DNA of 48,595 bases from CAZCCV01 sp964497515 (GTDB lineage Bacteria > Armatimonadota > UBA5829 > DTLH01), in the NCBI GenBank assembly GCA_964497515.1, contig CAZCCV010000017.1, positions 1 through 48,595 on the forward strand. Reading direction: 5' to 3'. The translations under genes were made by a program, and so were the position numbers. Shown here one piece after another: positions 24,524 through 32,192 of this stretch (its first letter is position 1; each line of letters opens with the position of its first letter). A model generated the notes under the pieces. That model worked only from the letters and a program-made list of their open reading frames with translations, did not search any database and was not told the origin of the DNA.

Positions 24524-24769
24524 CTAAAGAACTCCAAGGGCTTTCCAGACATCGAAGAATCTGGCGTAGCCGCGGCCGTTATCAGTGGCAACCAGGGCAG
24601 AATGCCACTTGCTTTGGTCGAGTCCATCTATGGCGTTACCAAACTCGTTTTTGAACCATTCTGCATCCACGCCCTGATATCCACCATCCGGGTACTGCTC
24701 CAGTATGATATTTCCTGCGCTGTCGATAAGTCCGCGAGCCGACAGCCTGCTGAACAATTCGGTCATCAT
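24524..24769 (-). CDS. Small hypothetical protein of the head module
   Basis: The 81-residue protein starts MMTELFSRLSARGLIDSAGN and ends ARFFDVWKALGVL. Its ATG has GGAG upstream and lies 5 bases after the stop of the previous gene. It is acidic and Asp/Gly-rich in the middle, with no recognised domain. By order it lies between the cement-like and capsid genes. A structural accessory role is possible but not shown. Confidence 0.6.
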   Translation of the reverse strand: MMTELFSRLSARGLIDSAGNIILEQYPDGGYQGVDAEWFKNEFGNAIDGLDQSKWHSALVATDNGRGYARFFDVWKALGVL

Positions 24770-24774
24770 CTCTC

Positions 24775-25170
24775 CTATCCAAGCAGTTGTGCGCGCATCG
24801 TGAGATCCGCCGTTGCAGACGGATCCTGATTTTTGAGGAAGAGTCTGGCACAGTATCCGCGCACTCCAGAAACCGACGCCTGATCGCTTACGTACGTGGT
24901 TCCCCCGGCGTCTACGAGTTCCGAATCCCGCCTGAATATCCCGGCATTGTGAGTTTTGCTCCCTGAGTATGTGATAATCACGTTCCTGACCCACTGAACG
25001 TTATCCATCCAGGCGCTGTAGACAAATGCGTTGGCTGCCACGTCGGTTGCATCGATAACGCATCCCAAATCCGCGTACCTTGCACCAGAAGGGTCTACCT
25101 TAAGTGCACCGTCATTCGTGGCGACGACCTCCTGTGCACATTTGGTCAGTTCGTTAGCTGCTGATAGCAT
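24775..25170 (-). CDS. Hypothetical structural protein of the head module
   Basis: The 131-residue protein (MLSAANELTKCAQ start, with GGAGTGA upstream) has strand-rich segments such as FVYSAWMDNVQWVRNVIITYSGS and ends LTMRAQLLG. It is probably a virion component, judging by its place between the cement-like and capsid genes, but I do not recognise its family. Confidence 0.6.
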   Translation of the reverse strand: MLSAANELTKCAQEVVATNDGALKVDPSGARYADLGCVIDATDVAANAFVYSAWMDNVQWVRNVIITYSGSKTHNAGIFRRDSELVDAGGTTYVSDQASVSGVRGYCARLFLKNQDPSATADLTMRAQLLG

Positions 25171-25189
25171 AATCACTCCTTCGCTTCTG

Positions 25190-25606
25190 TTAGCTTGCGT
25201 AGCGATCGATGCGAATTCGCACTGTTCTCGAGTCAATCGACTCCACGCAGATACCCGCTTTGAGGTCATTTGTGGTGGCGGCATCGGTGACGCTCTGGTT
25301 ATCAACGATTTTGAACTCAACACCAACGTCTGTCTGTGCGCCGTTTCCACCTCCGTCAACAAAAACAAAGGTGCCCGTGGTCCGAACGCGTATCGATTTG
25401 TCCCCAGCAGAGCCGGCGGAGTTGTCGACCGTTTCGTATGCGACTCCTGCGAAGGTTTCGCCTGAAGCGTCGGTGGAGTTGGTCGCATATCCTACGGCGC
25501 TGATATTCACCAATGCTCCTTTCGGAATCTTGACTGCGGCCATTTTATGGGCAATGAGCTTGCCATCCTGCCGCATAGACTCTCTTGCAGTTGTGGTTGC
25601 TGTCAT
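25190..25606 (-). CDS. Capsid cement-like protein (DUF2190-type)
   Basis: The 138-residue protein has the alternating Gly/Val pattern of small decoration proteins: IPKGALVNISAVGYA, ETFAGVAYETVDNSAGSAGD, SIRVRTTGTFVFVDGG. DUF2190-type cement proteins sit on capsid threefold axes. The ATG at 25606 has AAAAGGAG upstream. It is the first gene after the inserted GGDEF cassette. Confidence 0.65.
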   Translation of the reverse strand: MTATTTARESMRQDGKLIAHKMAAVKIPKGALVNISAVGYATNSTDASGETFAGVAYETVDNSAGSAGDKSIRVRTTGTFVFVDGGGNGAQTDVGVEFKIVDNQSVTDAATTNDLKAGICVESIDSRTVRIRIDRYAS

Positions 25607-25627
25607 ATTAGTCTCCTTTTGCACTCT

Positions 25628-25655
25628 GTCAGATTTGCAGCTCGCCAAATCTGAC
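25628..25655. promoter_or_regulatory. 10-bp dyad between cement gene and GGDEF gene
   Basis: GTCAGATTTG (25628-25637) and CAAATCTGAC (25646-25655) form a perfect inverted repeat with an 8-base spacer. It lies in the divergent space between the cement gene (minus) and the PocR-GGDEF gene (plus). It could be an operator or an RNA stem-loop; no T-run follows on either strand. Confidence 0.5.
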
Positions 25656-25738
25656 TAATATCTACATCTAAAGCACTAATCACCAGTTGCCATAATCTAA
25701 AATAGCGAATCGAGTATCCGCGCCGGAGGTAGTACGAG

Positions 25739-26824
25739 TTGAAAACATCGCAATCTGCAGATGTTCCGATCGCGCGCGGTCGGCAGTCTGAAGAAGACCT
25801 GACCTTAGACGATCTAGCAGTCCTTATTCCAGTGTCAGTGCTTCAACAGGCCCAGGACGCATTCTCATCGGCACTTAACATTCCGCTTCTCTTCTCGTCG
25901 AGTGATGGCACGCCCGTTACTACAACAAGCGGTTTGGAGATGTTCTGTTCTCAGTTCGCGAAGAATGTGGAAGCCATCCGACCTTGCATGGACTGCGACC
26001 GACAGGAAGCAGTAAGTAGTCAGCCAATAGGTAACGCCATCCACACCTGTCCTCTTGGGCTAAGTGACGTAGCCTTTGCGATAACGGCCGAGGGGCGAAC
26101 CGTTGGCTATCTTGTAACCAGCCATACTACAGCCGGCCGAGGTGCGCCACAGGTAGTGCAGTCGGCACGAAAACAGGGTATGGCTCCACCGGCTGCAATC
26201 AGCTACGCATCACGCATACCGGTCTGGACAGTAGAGCAGTTGCGTGACGTCGCAAAGGGGCTCTCTGCACTAGCTGAGATCATTTCTCAGCTTGCCACCA
26301 CATCGCGCAGGCTGAAGCGTGCTGAAATGGCCGATCCGGTTACCGGGGTTGCAGGCCGTGCGCTCTTCTGGGATGCGCTCACCCGAGACATAGCAAAAGC
26401 CGCAGCACACAACTGCCCGTTCTCAGTTGCCATGGTAAACATCGATAATCTCGACGAGATCAACGATACCTACGGTCTGGAAGCTGGCGACAAAGCGCTT
26501 CGCACAGTCGCACAGGTGCTGACCAACGAGATACGTGCATCAGACACTGTTGGACGCTCCGGAAGCGGCGAGTTCCTGGTGCTTCTGCGATGCACCGATA
26601 CTGACGGCGCGGAAATAGTCTCTTGGAGACTGAAAAACAAAGTCGCAGGCAGCAAGTTTGCCAGTCACAAACATAAGGTGTCGGTTTCAGCGCGAGTTGC
26701 AACGGTCACTTATCCGCATATAACAGCGGACAACCCAGATTCGCTCTACAAAGAGCTAAAGAAAAAACTCTTTCCAACCGAAGAAGGATTGGAACTCACT
26801 GATAGTGAACCGAAAGCCGCCTAA
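25739..26824 (+). CDS. PocR-domain protein with degenerate GGDEF domain
   Basis: Residues about 20-190 match a PocR ligand-binding domain: a hydrophobic core, CSQFAKNVEAIRPCMDCDR and HTCPLGLSDVAFAIT, with the Cys pattern that binds a cofactor or metal in this family. Residues about 195-350 form a GGDEF domain (DPVTGVAGRALFWDAL start). The signature is GSGEF (275-279), which lacks the Asp/Glu of GG(D/E)EF, so cyclase activity is doubtful and a sensor or binding role is likelier. The TTG start at 25739 has GGAGG upstream. The gene sits alone on the plus strand inside the minus-strand phage module and carries its own terminator, as expected of a moron. Confidence 0.88.
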   Translation: MKTSQSADVPIARGRQSEEDLTLDDLAVLIPVSVLQQAQDAFSSALNIPLLFSSSDGTPVTTTSGLEMFCSQFAKNVEAIRPCMDCDRQEAVSSQPIGNAIHTCPLGLSDVAFAITAEGRTVGYLVTSHTTAGRGAPQVVQSARKQGMAPPAAISYASRIPVWTVEQLRDVAKGLSALAEIISQLATTSRRLKRAEMADPVTGVAGRALFWDALTRDIAKAAAHNCPFSVAMVNIDNLDEINDTYGLEAGDKALRTVAQVLTNEIRASDTVGRSGSGEFLVLLRCTDTDGAEIVSWRLKNKVAGSKFASHKHKVSVSARVATVTYPHITADNPDSLYKELKKKLFPTEEGLELTDSEPKAA

Positions 26825-26862
26825 AGTGCTTTCATCATTTCTGCTTTCTTTTACTGCATTGA

Positions 26863-26902
26863 GGAGTGTGACAGAGGGATACTGCCACACTCCCTTTTCT
26901 TT
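26863..26902 (+). terminator. Intrinsic terminator of the PocR-GGDEF gene
   Basis: GGAGTGTG (26863-26870) pairs with CACACTCC (26886-26893), extended by CAG/CTG inside, and is followed by CTTTTCTTT. It ends the plus-strand passenger gene before the convergent protease gene. Confidence 0.85.
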
Positions 26903-26929
26903 CGTACGATCGCTTGCCAATTGCACACT

Positions 26930-27298
26930 CTATCTGTTTCGATACTTCGCAGCCGACTCGGCACTTACACCCAGCTTCGCAAAGATACTACGTTCCTCTT
27001 CAGATACCTCTTCGGATGTGCTTTCACCGGTGGCGAGTTCTGAAAATTCAATAACGTTTGGCTGCAACTCAAGAAATGCGAGGAAAGCCTGCGCAACAGG
27101 CTGCACGCTGCCATCAGCAAAGGTTGCCACCTGATTGGCATCAGTCAAAAGCAGCGCGCGCGCTAGTTCCTGTGATGCAGGCGCCAGCTTACCCGACCGT
27201 TTCAGCTCGTCTAACTGTTGATGTACTTGCTTTGTAATGAGAGCTTGTTCCAGCTCGGCTATCCTGTTGGAGAACTCGAGAGTAGTAGAATCGCTCAT
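26930..27298 (-). CDS. Nested in-frame scaffold protein (internal start of the protease gene)
   Basis: An in-frame ATG at 27298 begins MSDSTTLEFSNRIAELEQAL and is preceded by AAGGAGG (27313-27307), 8 bases upstream. That is a better ribosome site than most gene starts in this window. The 122-residue product would be the coiled-coil tail alone. In phage Mu, protease gpI and scaffold gpZ share a reading frame in the same way. Production of the short form is inferred from the ribosome site, not shown. Confidence 0.6.
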   Translation of the reverse strand: MSDSTTLEFSNRIAELEQALITKQVHQQLDELKRSGKLAPASQELARALLLTDANQVATFADGSVQPVAQAFLAFLELQPNVIEFSELATGESTSEEVSEEERSIFAKLGVSAESAAKYRNR

Positions 27299-27931
27299 CC
27301 CATTTTCCTCCTTATCTATATCGAAAGCGAACCAGATTGTTTCGCTTTCACCAAATACGGCAGCATCGGCGATGCGGGGGTTGCGCACCAAGCTGACTTC
27401 AGCGATCCCCGATTTGTCGCGTCTTATCGCAGCAGAGAGCTTTGTAGCGCTGGATGATTCTATTAGCGCCCACGCCTGATTCGTGAAGGCCAGCCGGCCC
27501 ATCAGGTTCTTACCTTCCCGCCAGATTCTCGTTACAAAGCCCAAGTTGAGCGGCGAGTCGGTGTGTTCCACTTTGATTGGCACTGGTCGGTGCGAAGCCG
27601 CCATACGTTCGAGGTCACCCTCGGTGATTTCTAACCCTCTATCCGGATAACTGCCTGCCGTGAAGAGCTTTGCATCGCGCTCTACGGTATCTGCTCGAAA
27701 CTCTATTCCAAAATCCTTCCCAGCCTCGATAATCCTGCCTTTGATAATCTCGATTTCCCGCGCTGAGTAGAACATCGCATTTCGCGGATTGTTGATCCGA
27801 GCCCACGCACTCCTTACGTGCTCGGCAGTATCCAGGGGATACTTGCTGTTCACTGGGTCGGCAAACCGTACTCTACCGTATTTTCGAATTCCGGCGTCAG
27901 GATCTACGCCTTCTCTTCGCCTGATATGCAA
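26930..27931 (-). CDS. Prohead protease with C-terminal scaffold region (Mu gpI-like)
   Basis: The 333-residue protein has an N-terminal domain often seen in phage structural proteins (YGRVRFADPVNSKYPLDTAEH, then INNPRNAMFYSAREIEIIKGRI). It continues with a Mu gpI-like protease domain (about 85-205: AGSYPDRGLEITEGDLERM, VPIKVEHTDSPLNLGFV, SAAIRRD, EVSLVRNPRIADAAVF) and a coiled-coil scaffold-like tail. TTG at 27931 is chosen because AAGGAG lies 6 bases ahead. An earlier TTG at 27961 overlaps the portal gene. See the internal start at 27298. Confidence 0.8.
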   Translation of the reverse strand: MHIRRREGVDPDAGIRKYGRVRFADPVNSKYPLDTAEHVRSAWARINNPRNAMFYSAREIEIIKGRIIEAGKDFGIEFRADTVERDAKLFTAGSYPDRGLEITEGDLERMAASHRPVPIKVEHTDSPLNLGFVTRIWREGKNLMGRLAFTNQAWALIESSSATKLSAAIRRDKSGIAEVSLVRNPRIADAAVFGESETIWFAFDIDKEENGMSDSTTLEFSNRIAELEQALITKQVHQQLDELKRSGKLAPASQELARALLLTDANQVATFADGSVQPVAQAFLAFLELQPNVIEFSELATGESTSEEVSEEERSIFAKLGVSAESAAKYRNR

Positions 27932-27957
27932 TGCATTCTCCTTTCTCTGGCAGGCAA

Positions 27958-29142
27958 TCAACTCTTCTCGGGGATTTCAAGATAGTCCCTTATCCAGGTT
28001 TCATCGGGTGCTACGACGCCGCCAGTTACGAGCTTGCCTATCACACCGGCAAGCAGTGTCAAGTCGCGTTCTCTCAGCGTGCCGAGGGAGAAACTGGGGT
28101 AGCGCTCCACATTCAGGTTGTAGTCAACGAGCCTGCGGATAAGCTGCTCTTCCATCACCGATTCCTCGATGTCTCTTTTGATCTTCTCAAGAGTCATTCT
28201 GAGCACATCCAGGTGCACCTTGGCGAGTGCAAATGAGCCGTAGCGCATCCCCTCGTCGGTAGTCAGCGTCTGTCCAAGAATTGCCTTTGCTATCTGTCGG
28301 TCGTGGTATTCCACCGCCTGAAGATAACCGGATTCACCTCCCCGCTGCGCCTCAAGAAGCTCTATTTTGATATCGTCCGGAAGGACAATGGCAGTCTCCT
28401 GTTGCAACCTGTCGAGCACTTTCAGAAGATCGTCCTGCTGGCTTCGTGGCGTGCCTCGAGTGTAGCTTCCCACCACCGTAGGCGAGCCATACTTCTCCAG
28501 ATAGGTATTGTGAAAGCGAAGTATCACATCCTTGCTCCACCAGTGCCTATAGGCCGCGCGCAGTTCCGACATGCCGTGAGGCGATTCATAGCGCGGCATA
28601 TAAGTGTAGATGAGGAACTTATCAGGGGGCAGCTTCTTCTGCTGCAGCGGCTCCTGGCGCAGCCCTCTCAGGTTCAGAAACTCATCGGTCTCGAATGTGA
28701 TACTTGCAGGATCCTTCGCCTTGACCGAGTCCAGCCCTATCATCCCGCGATACCTGCCATTCTCGATGACTTTGTAGTTGATCTCTGAGACAGAAAACCC
28801 CTTCGCCACAGCATCGAGAACGTTGTAGAGCACATCGACGATCGTTCCGCGCATATCTTCCAGGCAGAATCGCACGAAATCTGCGGCGTAAATGTCCTCC
28901 GCTTTTTCTGAGGCGGGATGAACGCTCCATCCGCGCGACAGGATAGAGAGCTTCTTGATGTTGAGGCACGCTCTTATCTGGCAGTCAGTCTGCATTCTGT
29001 CGTATATCGCGAAGCCGCGGCTGGTAATCAGGTCATCCGGGTTGTAAGGAGTCATTCGGCCTCGGGCACAGGCGAGTCTATCTGCAACGGCGGTTTCAAC
29101 CATTTTGGGGCGTTTCAGAATAGATCGAAGCTTTGCAAGCAT
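27958..29142 (-). CDS. Phage portal protein (DUF935, Mu gp29-like)
   Basis: The 394-residue protein has the DUF935 layout: RGFAIYDRMQTDCQIRACLN, VLDAVAKGFSVSEINY, a PPDKFLIYTYMPRYESPHGMSELR segment, ILGQTLTTDEGMRYGSFALA, and an ERDLTLLAGVIGKLV helix near the end. It forms the dodecameric DNA gate and terminase dock. It is shorter than some family members; the C-terminal part typical of Mu gp29 appears trimmed. No separate MuF-type (gp30) gene follows. Confidence 0.88.
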   Translation of the reverse strand: MLAKLRSILKRPKMVETAVADRLACARGRMTPYNPDDLITSRGFAIYDRMQTDCQIRACLNIKKLSILSRGWSVHPASEKAEDIYAADFVRFCLEDMRGTIVDVLYNVLDAVAKGFSVSEINYKVIENGRYRGMIGLDSVKAKDPASITFETDEFLNLRGLRQEPLQQKKLPPDKFLIYTYMPRYESPHGMSELRAAYRHWWSKDVILRFHNTYLEKYGSPTVVGSYTRGTPRSQQDDLLKVLDRLQQETAIVLPDDIKIELLEAQRGGESGYLQAVEYHDRQIAKAILGQTLTTDEGMRYGSFALAKVHLDVLRMTLEKIKRDIEESVMEEQLIRRLVDYNLNVERYPSFSLGTLRERDLTLLAGVIGKLVTGGVVAPDETWIRDYLEIPEKS

Positions 29143-29172
29143 AAGCGTTCCTTTCGTTCTGTTTAAGCGGTA

Positions 29173-30549
29173 TTAACAGTCGACTGTCCGGAGTCTCGAA
29201 CCGCTCGAAAGATACCTTGCAGGAGCAGCGTGTGATTTTCCTTTCCAAACGGCAAGAGCAAGTGCAACTACTAGATCATCTGTGTAACCGCTTCGTGCGT
29301 TCATCCTCACATTTCCGGAGGTAGTTAGTTCGTATTCGAAGTATTGGAGTTCACGGATAAGCTGTTCGTCGTCTGGTATCGCAAGCTCACGCCCTGTAAG
29401 GCGGATCACAAGGTTATCGATAATCTCCCGCTTGCTTTGGTTGGTGAAGGTCAAGCCTTCGACTGAGATTCCGGAATCTCTGCTCCAGAGTCGTTTTTCG
29501 AGGAGTTCCAACAGCGGATCCCCGACAGAAGTCTGATCGGTTAGCACCGTGTTCACACGGCAGCGTTCGAGTATCTGTGCCACTCTTTCCACTTGCGCTT
29601 CCCACGAGAGTCTATTGAATCGATCGATTGCAACAGTTCTTGCAGGGCTTGTACCTGCATCCAAAACAACTACCGCGGTGTAATCGGAGTATCTGGCCCA
29701 ATCTACTCCTGCAACGATGAACTCCCCTTCGCCCACGGTTGCAGTATCACTTGTCTTGATAGCGTCTTGTATTGCATCCCAGGGAAAGACCGATGCCTGA
29801 TCATCCAAAAACTCCGCCTCATACTCTACAGCGAACTGGCGCGGTGTAAGTGAGCTGCGTTGTGACTCGATATAGCTGCGACTTATGTGCGGGTTCTCCC
29901 AAGATGGAAACTGAAATGCCCGGATACGCCTGGGGGCCAAAGGCACTTTTGTCGTCTTCAGCCCCCGGGTGTCTTCTTCCGCTTCGCTCTCTACTGATCG
30001 CTGCCCCTGAACAAATGTTCGATAAAAATGGTTTTTGCCGAAAGGTGTAGAGATCATCACCAACTGCCCGTCTCTATCTGCCAGCATCGGCGATATGACC
30101 TCTTCCACCACCGACCCTTTAACATAGGCGGCTTCATCGACTATCACCCTGTCTGCAGAGTGGCCGCGCAGGTTGCGCCCATCTTCATCCGCGGTTCGAG
30201 CCATTATCAGGCTGTTATCAAACTGAAGCCGGGGATATGGAGTGCGGGTGATCTTTGTGCGTGTTCTGCAGCCAGCGGAACCGAGCATGACTTTTTCGAT
30301 GGTATCGAATATCAGGCGGCTCTGGTCGTAAGTGGGTGATACAATCATCTGCACCGAGCCAGGCGAGACCAGAGCATAGGTAGCGGCATCGATAGCAGCG
30401 GCCTCAGTTTTACCCCATCTCCGGCCACACGCTGCAATCTTTACGCTGCTTTCGTCTGCCAGCCACAGCCGCTGGGTGGGGTGTGGCACCCAACCGAAGA
30501 TAGCTTCTGCCAGATCCAGGCGGAACGCGGCATCAACTGCGCTTTTCAC
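29173..30549 (-). CDS. Phage terminase large subunit
   Basis: The 458-residue packaging motor has Walker A ACGRRWGKT (about 40-48), Walker B RVIVDEAA (Asp138, Glu139), the coupling motif STPFG, and a RNase H-fold nuclease domain that begins VAGVDWARYSDY (Asp285). GTG at 30549 is preferred because GGAGGTGG lies about 9 bases upstream. The reading frame extends 24 codons further back, to a GTG that overlaps the small terminase gene by 89 bases. All motor and nuclease motifs look intact. Confidence 0.92.
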   Translation of the reverse strand: MKSAVDAAFRLDLAEAIFGWVPHPTQRLWLADESSVKIAACGRRWGKTEAAAIDAATYALVSPGSVQMIVSPTYDQSRLIFDTIEKVMLGSAGCRTRTKITRTPYPRLQFDNSLIMARTADEDGRNLRGHSADRVIVDEAAYVKGSVVEEVISPMLADRDGQLVMISTPFGKNHFYRTFVQGQRSVESEAEEDTRGLKTTKVPLAPRRIRAFQFPSWENPHISRSYIESQRSSLTPRQFAVEYEAEFLDDQASVFPWDAIQDAIKTSDTATVGEGEFIVAGVDWARYSDYTAVVVLDAGTSPARTVAIDRFNRLSWEAQVERVAQILERCRVNTVLTDQTSVGDPLLELLEKRLWSRDSGISVEGLTFTNQSKREIIDNLVIRLTGRELAIPDDEQLIRELQYFEYELTTSGNVRMNARSGYTDDLVVALALAVWKGKSHAAPARYLSSGSRLRTVDC

Positions 30550-30892
30550 GGTTTGCCGCCACCTCCCGAATTGCTTCTTCCAACGTAGGGCCTTTTGTTT
30601 CTCGTTCGTTGAACGCTCCACTCGCTTTCAGTGTATCCAGCGCAAGTTTGGCGTCACCCTGATTCGAGAGTTGTTCGTGCAGTCTTTTCGCCGCTGCAAG
30701 TGACGCTTCAGATGTAATTCTGGCTGCCGCCGCACGAACAGCTTCCTCTTCTGCATTAAGGGCAGCGCGGAACTTATGGGATCTCATCCATTTGGCGATA
30801 GTCTCCGGCTTAACTCCGACTTCTTTGGCGACCTCATCTTCCCGCAAGTGAAACATTCGTTTGATTGCCTTCTGTTGTCTGGCCGACAGCAA
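30533..30892 (-). CDS. Phage terminase small subunit
   Basis: The 119-residue protein begins with a helix-turn-helix (MFHLREDEVAKEVGVKPETIAKWMRSHKF), followed by a long helix (EEEAVRAAAARITSEASLAAAKRL) that would form the oligomeric ring. This fits small terminases that recognise DNA for packaging. The TTG start has AAAGGAG 8 bases upstream. It overlaps the large subunit by 17 bases. It is the first gene of the module; the upstream 178 bases contain only an AT-rich palindromic TATAATTATA element (30933-30942). Confidence 0.8.
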   Translation of the reverse strand: MLSARQQKAIKRMFHLREDEVAKEVGVKPETIAKWMRSHKFRAALNAEEEAVRAAAARITSEASLAAAKRLHEQLSNQGDAKLALDTLKASGAFNERETKGPTLEEAIREVAANREKRS

Positions 30893-31070
30893 TCTGATCT
30901 CCTTTCAAACATCCGTTCGTGCAAGCTGTGTCTATAATTATAAGACAACCAACTCTTGGTATATGGACACTCAGTCGCGATCTTCGAAAGACCGTGCCTA
31001 CTCCTGGTTTCCCATCGTTCCGCCCTTTGTGTTATACTGCAAATATCCCAGTTGAGGTGAAGCTAGTAAC
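30893..31070. other. Divergent spacer between phage module and aromatic operon
   Basis: The spacer holds TATAATTATA at 30933-30942, which can read as a -10 on either strand, and TATACT at 31033-31038, a plausible -10 for the plus-strand operon. No good -35 partners, attachment site or tRNA remnant is seen. Confidence 0.4.
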
Positions 31071-32192
31071 GTGTCCGCAAGATTCTACAAACAGTGCATA
31101 GACCGGATGCGGCCGTATGTTCCAGGAAAACCCATAGAGGAAGTCGAACGAGAGCTCGGGATTAGTAATATCATCAAACTTGCCTCGAATGAAAACCCAG
31201 TCGGGCCGAGTCCGAAAGCGGTGGAAGCGATGAGTGCTGCGTGCAAATCAGTCGCTCTCTACCCGGACGGTTCGTGCTTTGCGCTTCGCCAGGCAGTTTC
31301 CGAGCATCTTGGAGTGGAGCCGGAGTGTCTTTCTTTCGGGACTGGTTCCGACGAGCTTATAAGGGAAATCGGAAATGTCTTCCTCGTTCAGGGTGACACT
31401 GTAGTGCAGGTAGATCCGTCGTTCTCGCAGTACGAAGGTGCTGCTACCGCGAATGATTGCGAATGTATTATGGTTCCTCTTACTCCCGAGTTTGAGTTCG
31501 ATGTGGATGCAGTAATTGACTGTATAGATCAGCGAACGAAACTGGTTTTTCTTCCGAATCCAAACAATCCTACAGGCACAATTCTTACCCATTCGCAAAT
31601 GGAGCGGATTCTCTTTGCAATGCCGGAGCATGCAATCCTTGTGCTCGACGAGGCTTACTACGAGTATGTCGAGTGTGATGAGTATCCAAATGGACTGCAG
31701 TGGATAAAAGAGGGGAAGAACGTTATCCTGTTGCGGACATTCTCAAAGATTTATGGGCTCGCTGGGCTCAGGCTGGGTTATGCAGTTGCAAGACCGGAGT
31801 TAATCGAACTCATAGAGCGCATCAGGCTGCCGTTTAATGTAAGCTCAGTGGTACAAGCAGCGGCGATAGCGGCGCTAGCCGATCAAGAGCACGTAGCAAG
31901 CGTTCGCAGAATCAACGTAGAGGGCAGAGACAGCCTGTACAAGGCGCTTGACCAGATGAATCTGCCTTACACCCCAAGCGAAGCCAACTTCGTCTGGATA
32001 GATACAAAAACGAACTGCAAGCAGGTATTTCAGGAAATGCTTAAGCGCGGAGTAATAATCCGCACAGGCGATATCTTCGGCTGTCCAACACATATTCGTA
32101 TCACTATAGGAACGTCCAGTGAAAACGACCGGTGCATAGCGGCACTCGGCGAAGCATTGGCAAACGCTAAGAGAGAAGAGGGTTTGTCGTGA
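31071..32192 (+). CDS. hisC: HisC-type aminotransferase (histidinol-phosphate / aromatic)
   Basis: The 373-residue PLP enzyme of the HisC group has KLASNENPVGPSP near the N-terminus, the GTGSDELI region, NPNNPTG, and the PLP lysine Lys226 in RTFSKIYGLAGLRLGY. HisC-type enzymes act on histidinol phosphate and in many bacteria also on prephenate or phenylpyruvates. Its place at the head of a DAHP synthase, tyrA, aroA operon suggests that the aromatic role matters here. GTG start follows GAGGTGA. It overlaps the next gene by 4 bases. Confidence 0.9.
   Translation: MSARFYKQCIDRMRPYVPGKPIEEVERELGISNIIKLASNENPVGPSPKAVEAMSAACKSVALYPDGSCFALRQAVSEHLGVEPECLSFGTGSDELIREIGNVFLVQGDTVVQVDPSFSQYEGAATANDCECIMVPLTPEFEFDVDAVIDCIDQRTKLVFLPNPNNPTGTILTHSQMERILFAMPEHAILVLDEAYYEYVECDEYPNGLQWIKEGKNVILLRTFSKIYGLAGLRLGYAVARPELIELIERIRLPFNVSSVVQAAAIAALADQEHVASVRRINVEGRDSLYKALDQMNLPYTPSEANFVWIDTKTNCKQVFQEMLKRGVIIRTGDIFGCPTHIRITIGTSSENDRCIAALGEALANAKREEGLS

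Noticed and set aside
30893..31070. Attachment site at the phage module edge
   Set aside because: No direct repeat shared with the other edge near 21766-21776, no tRNA remnant, and no integrase were found.
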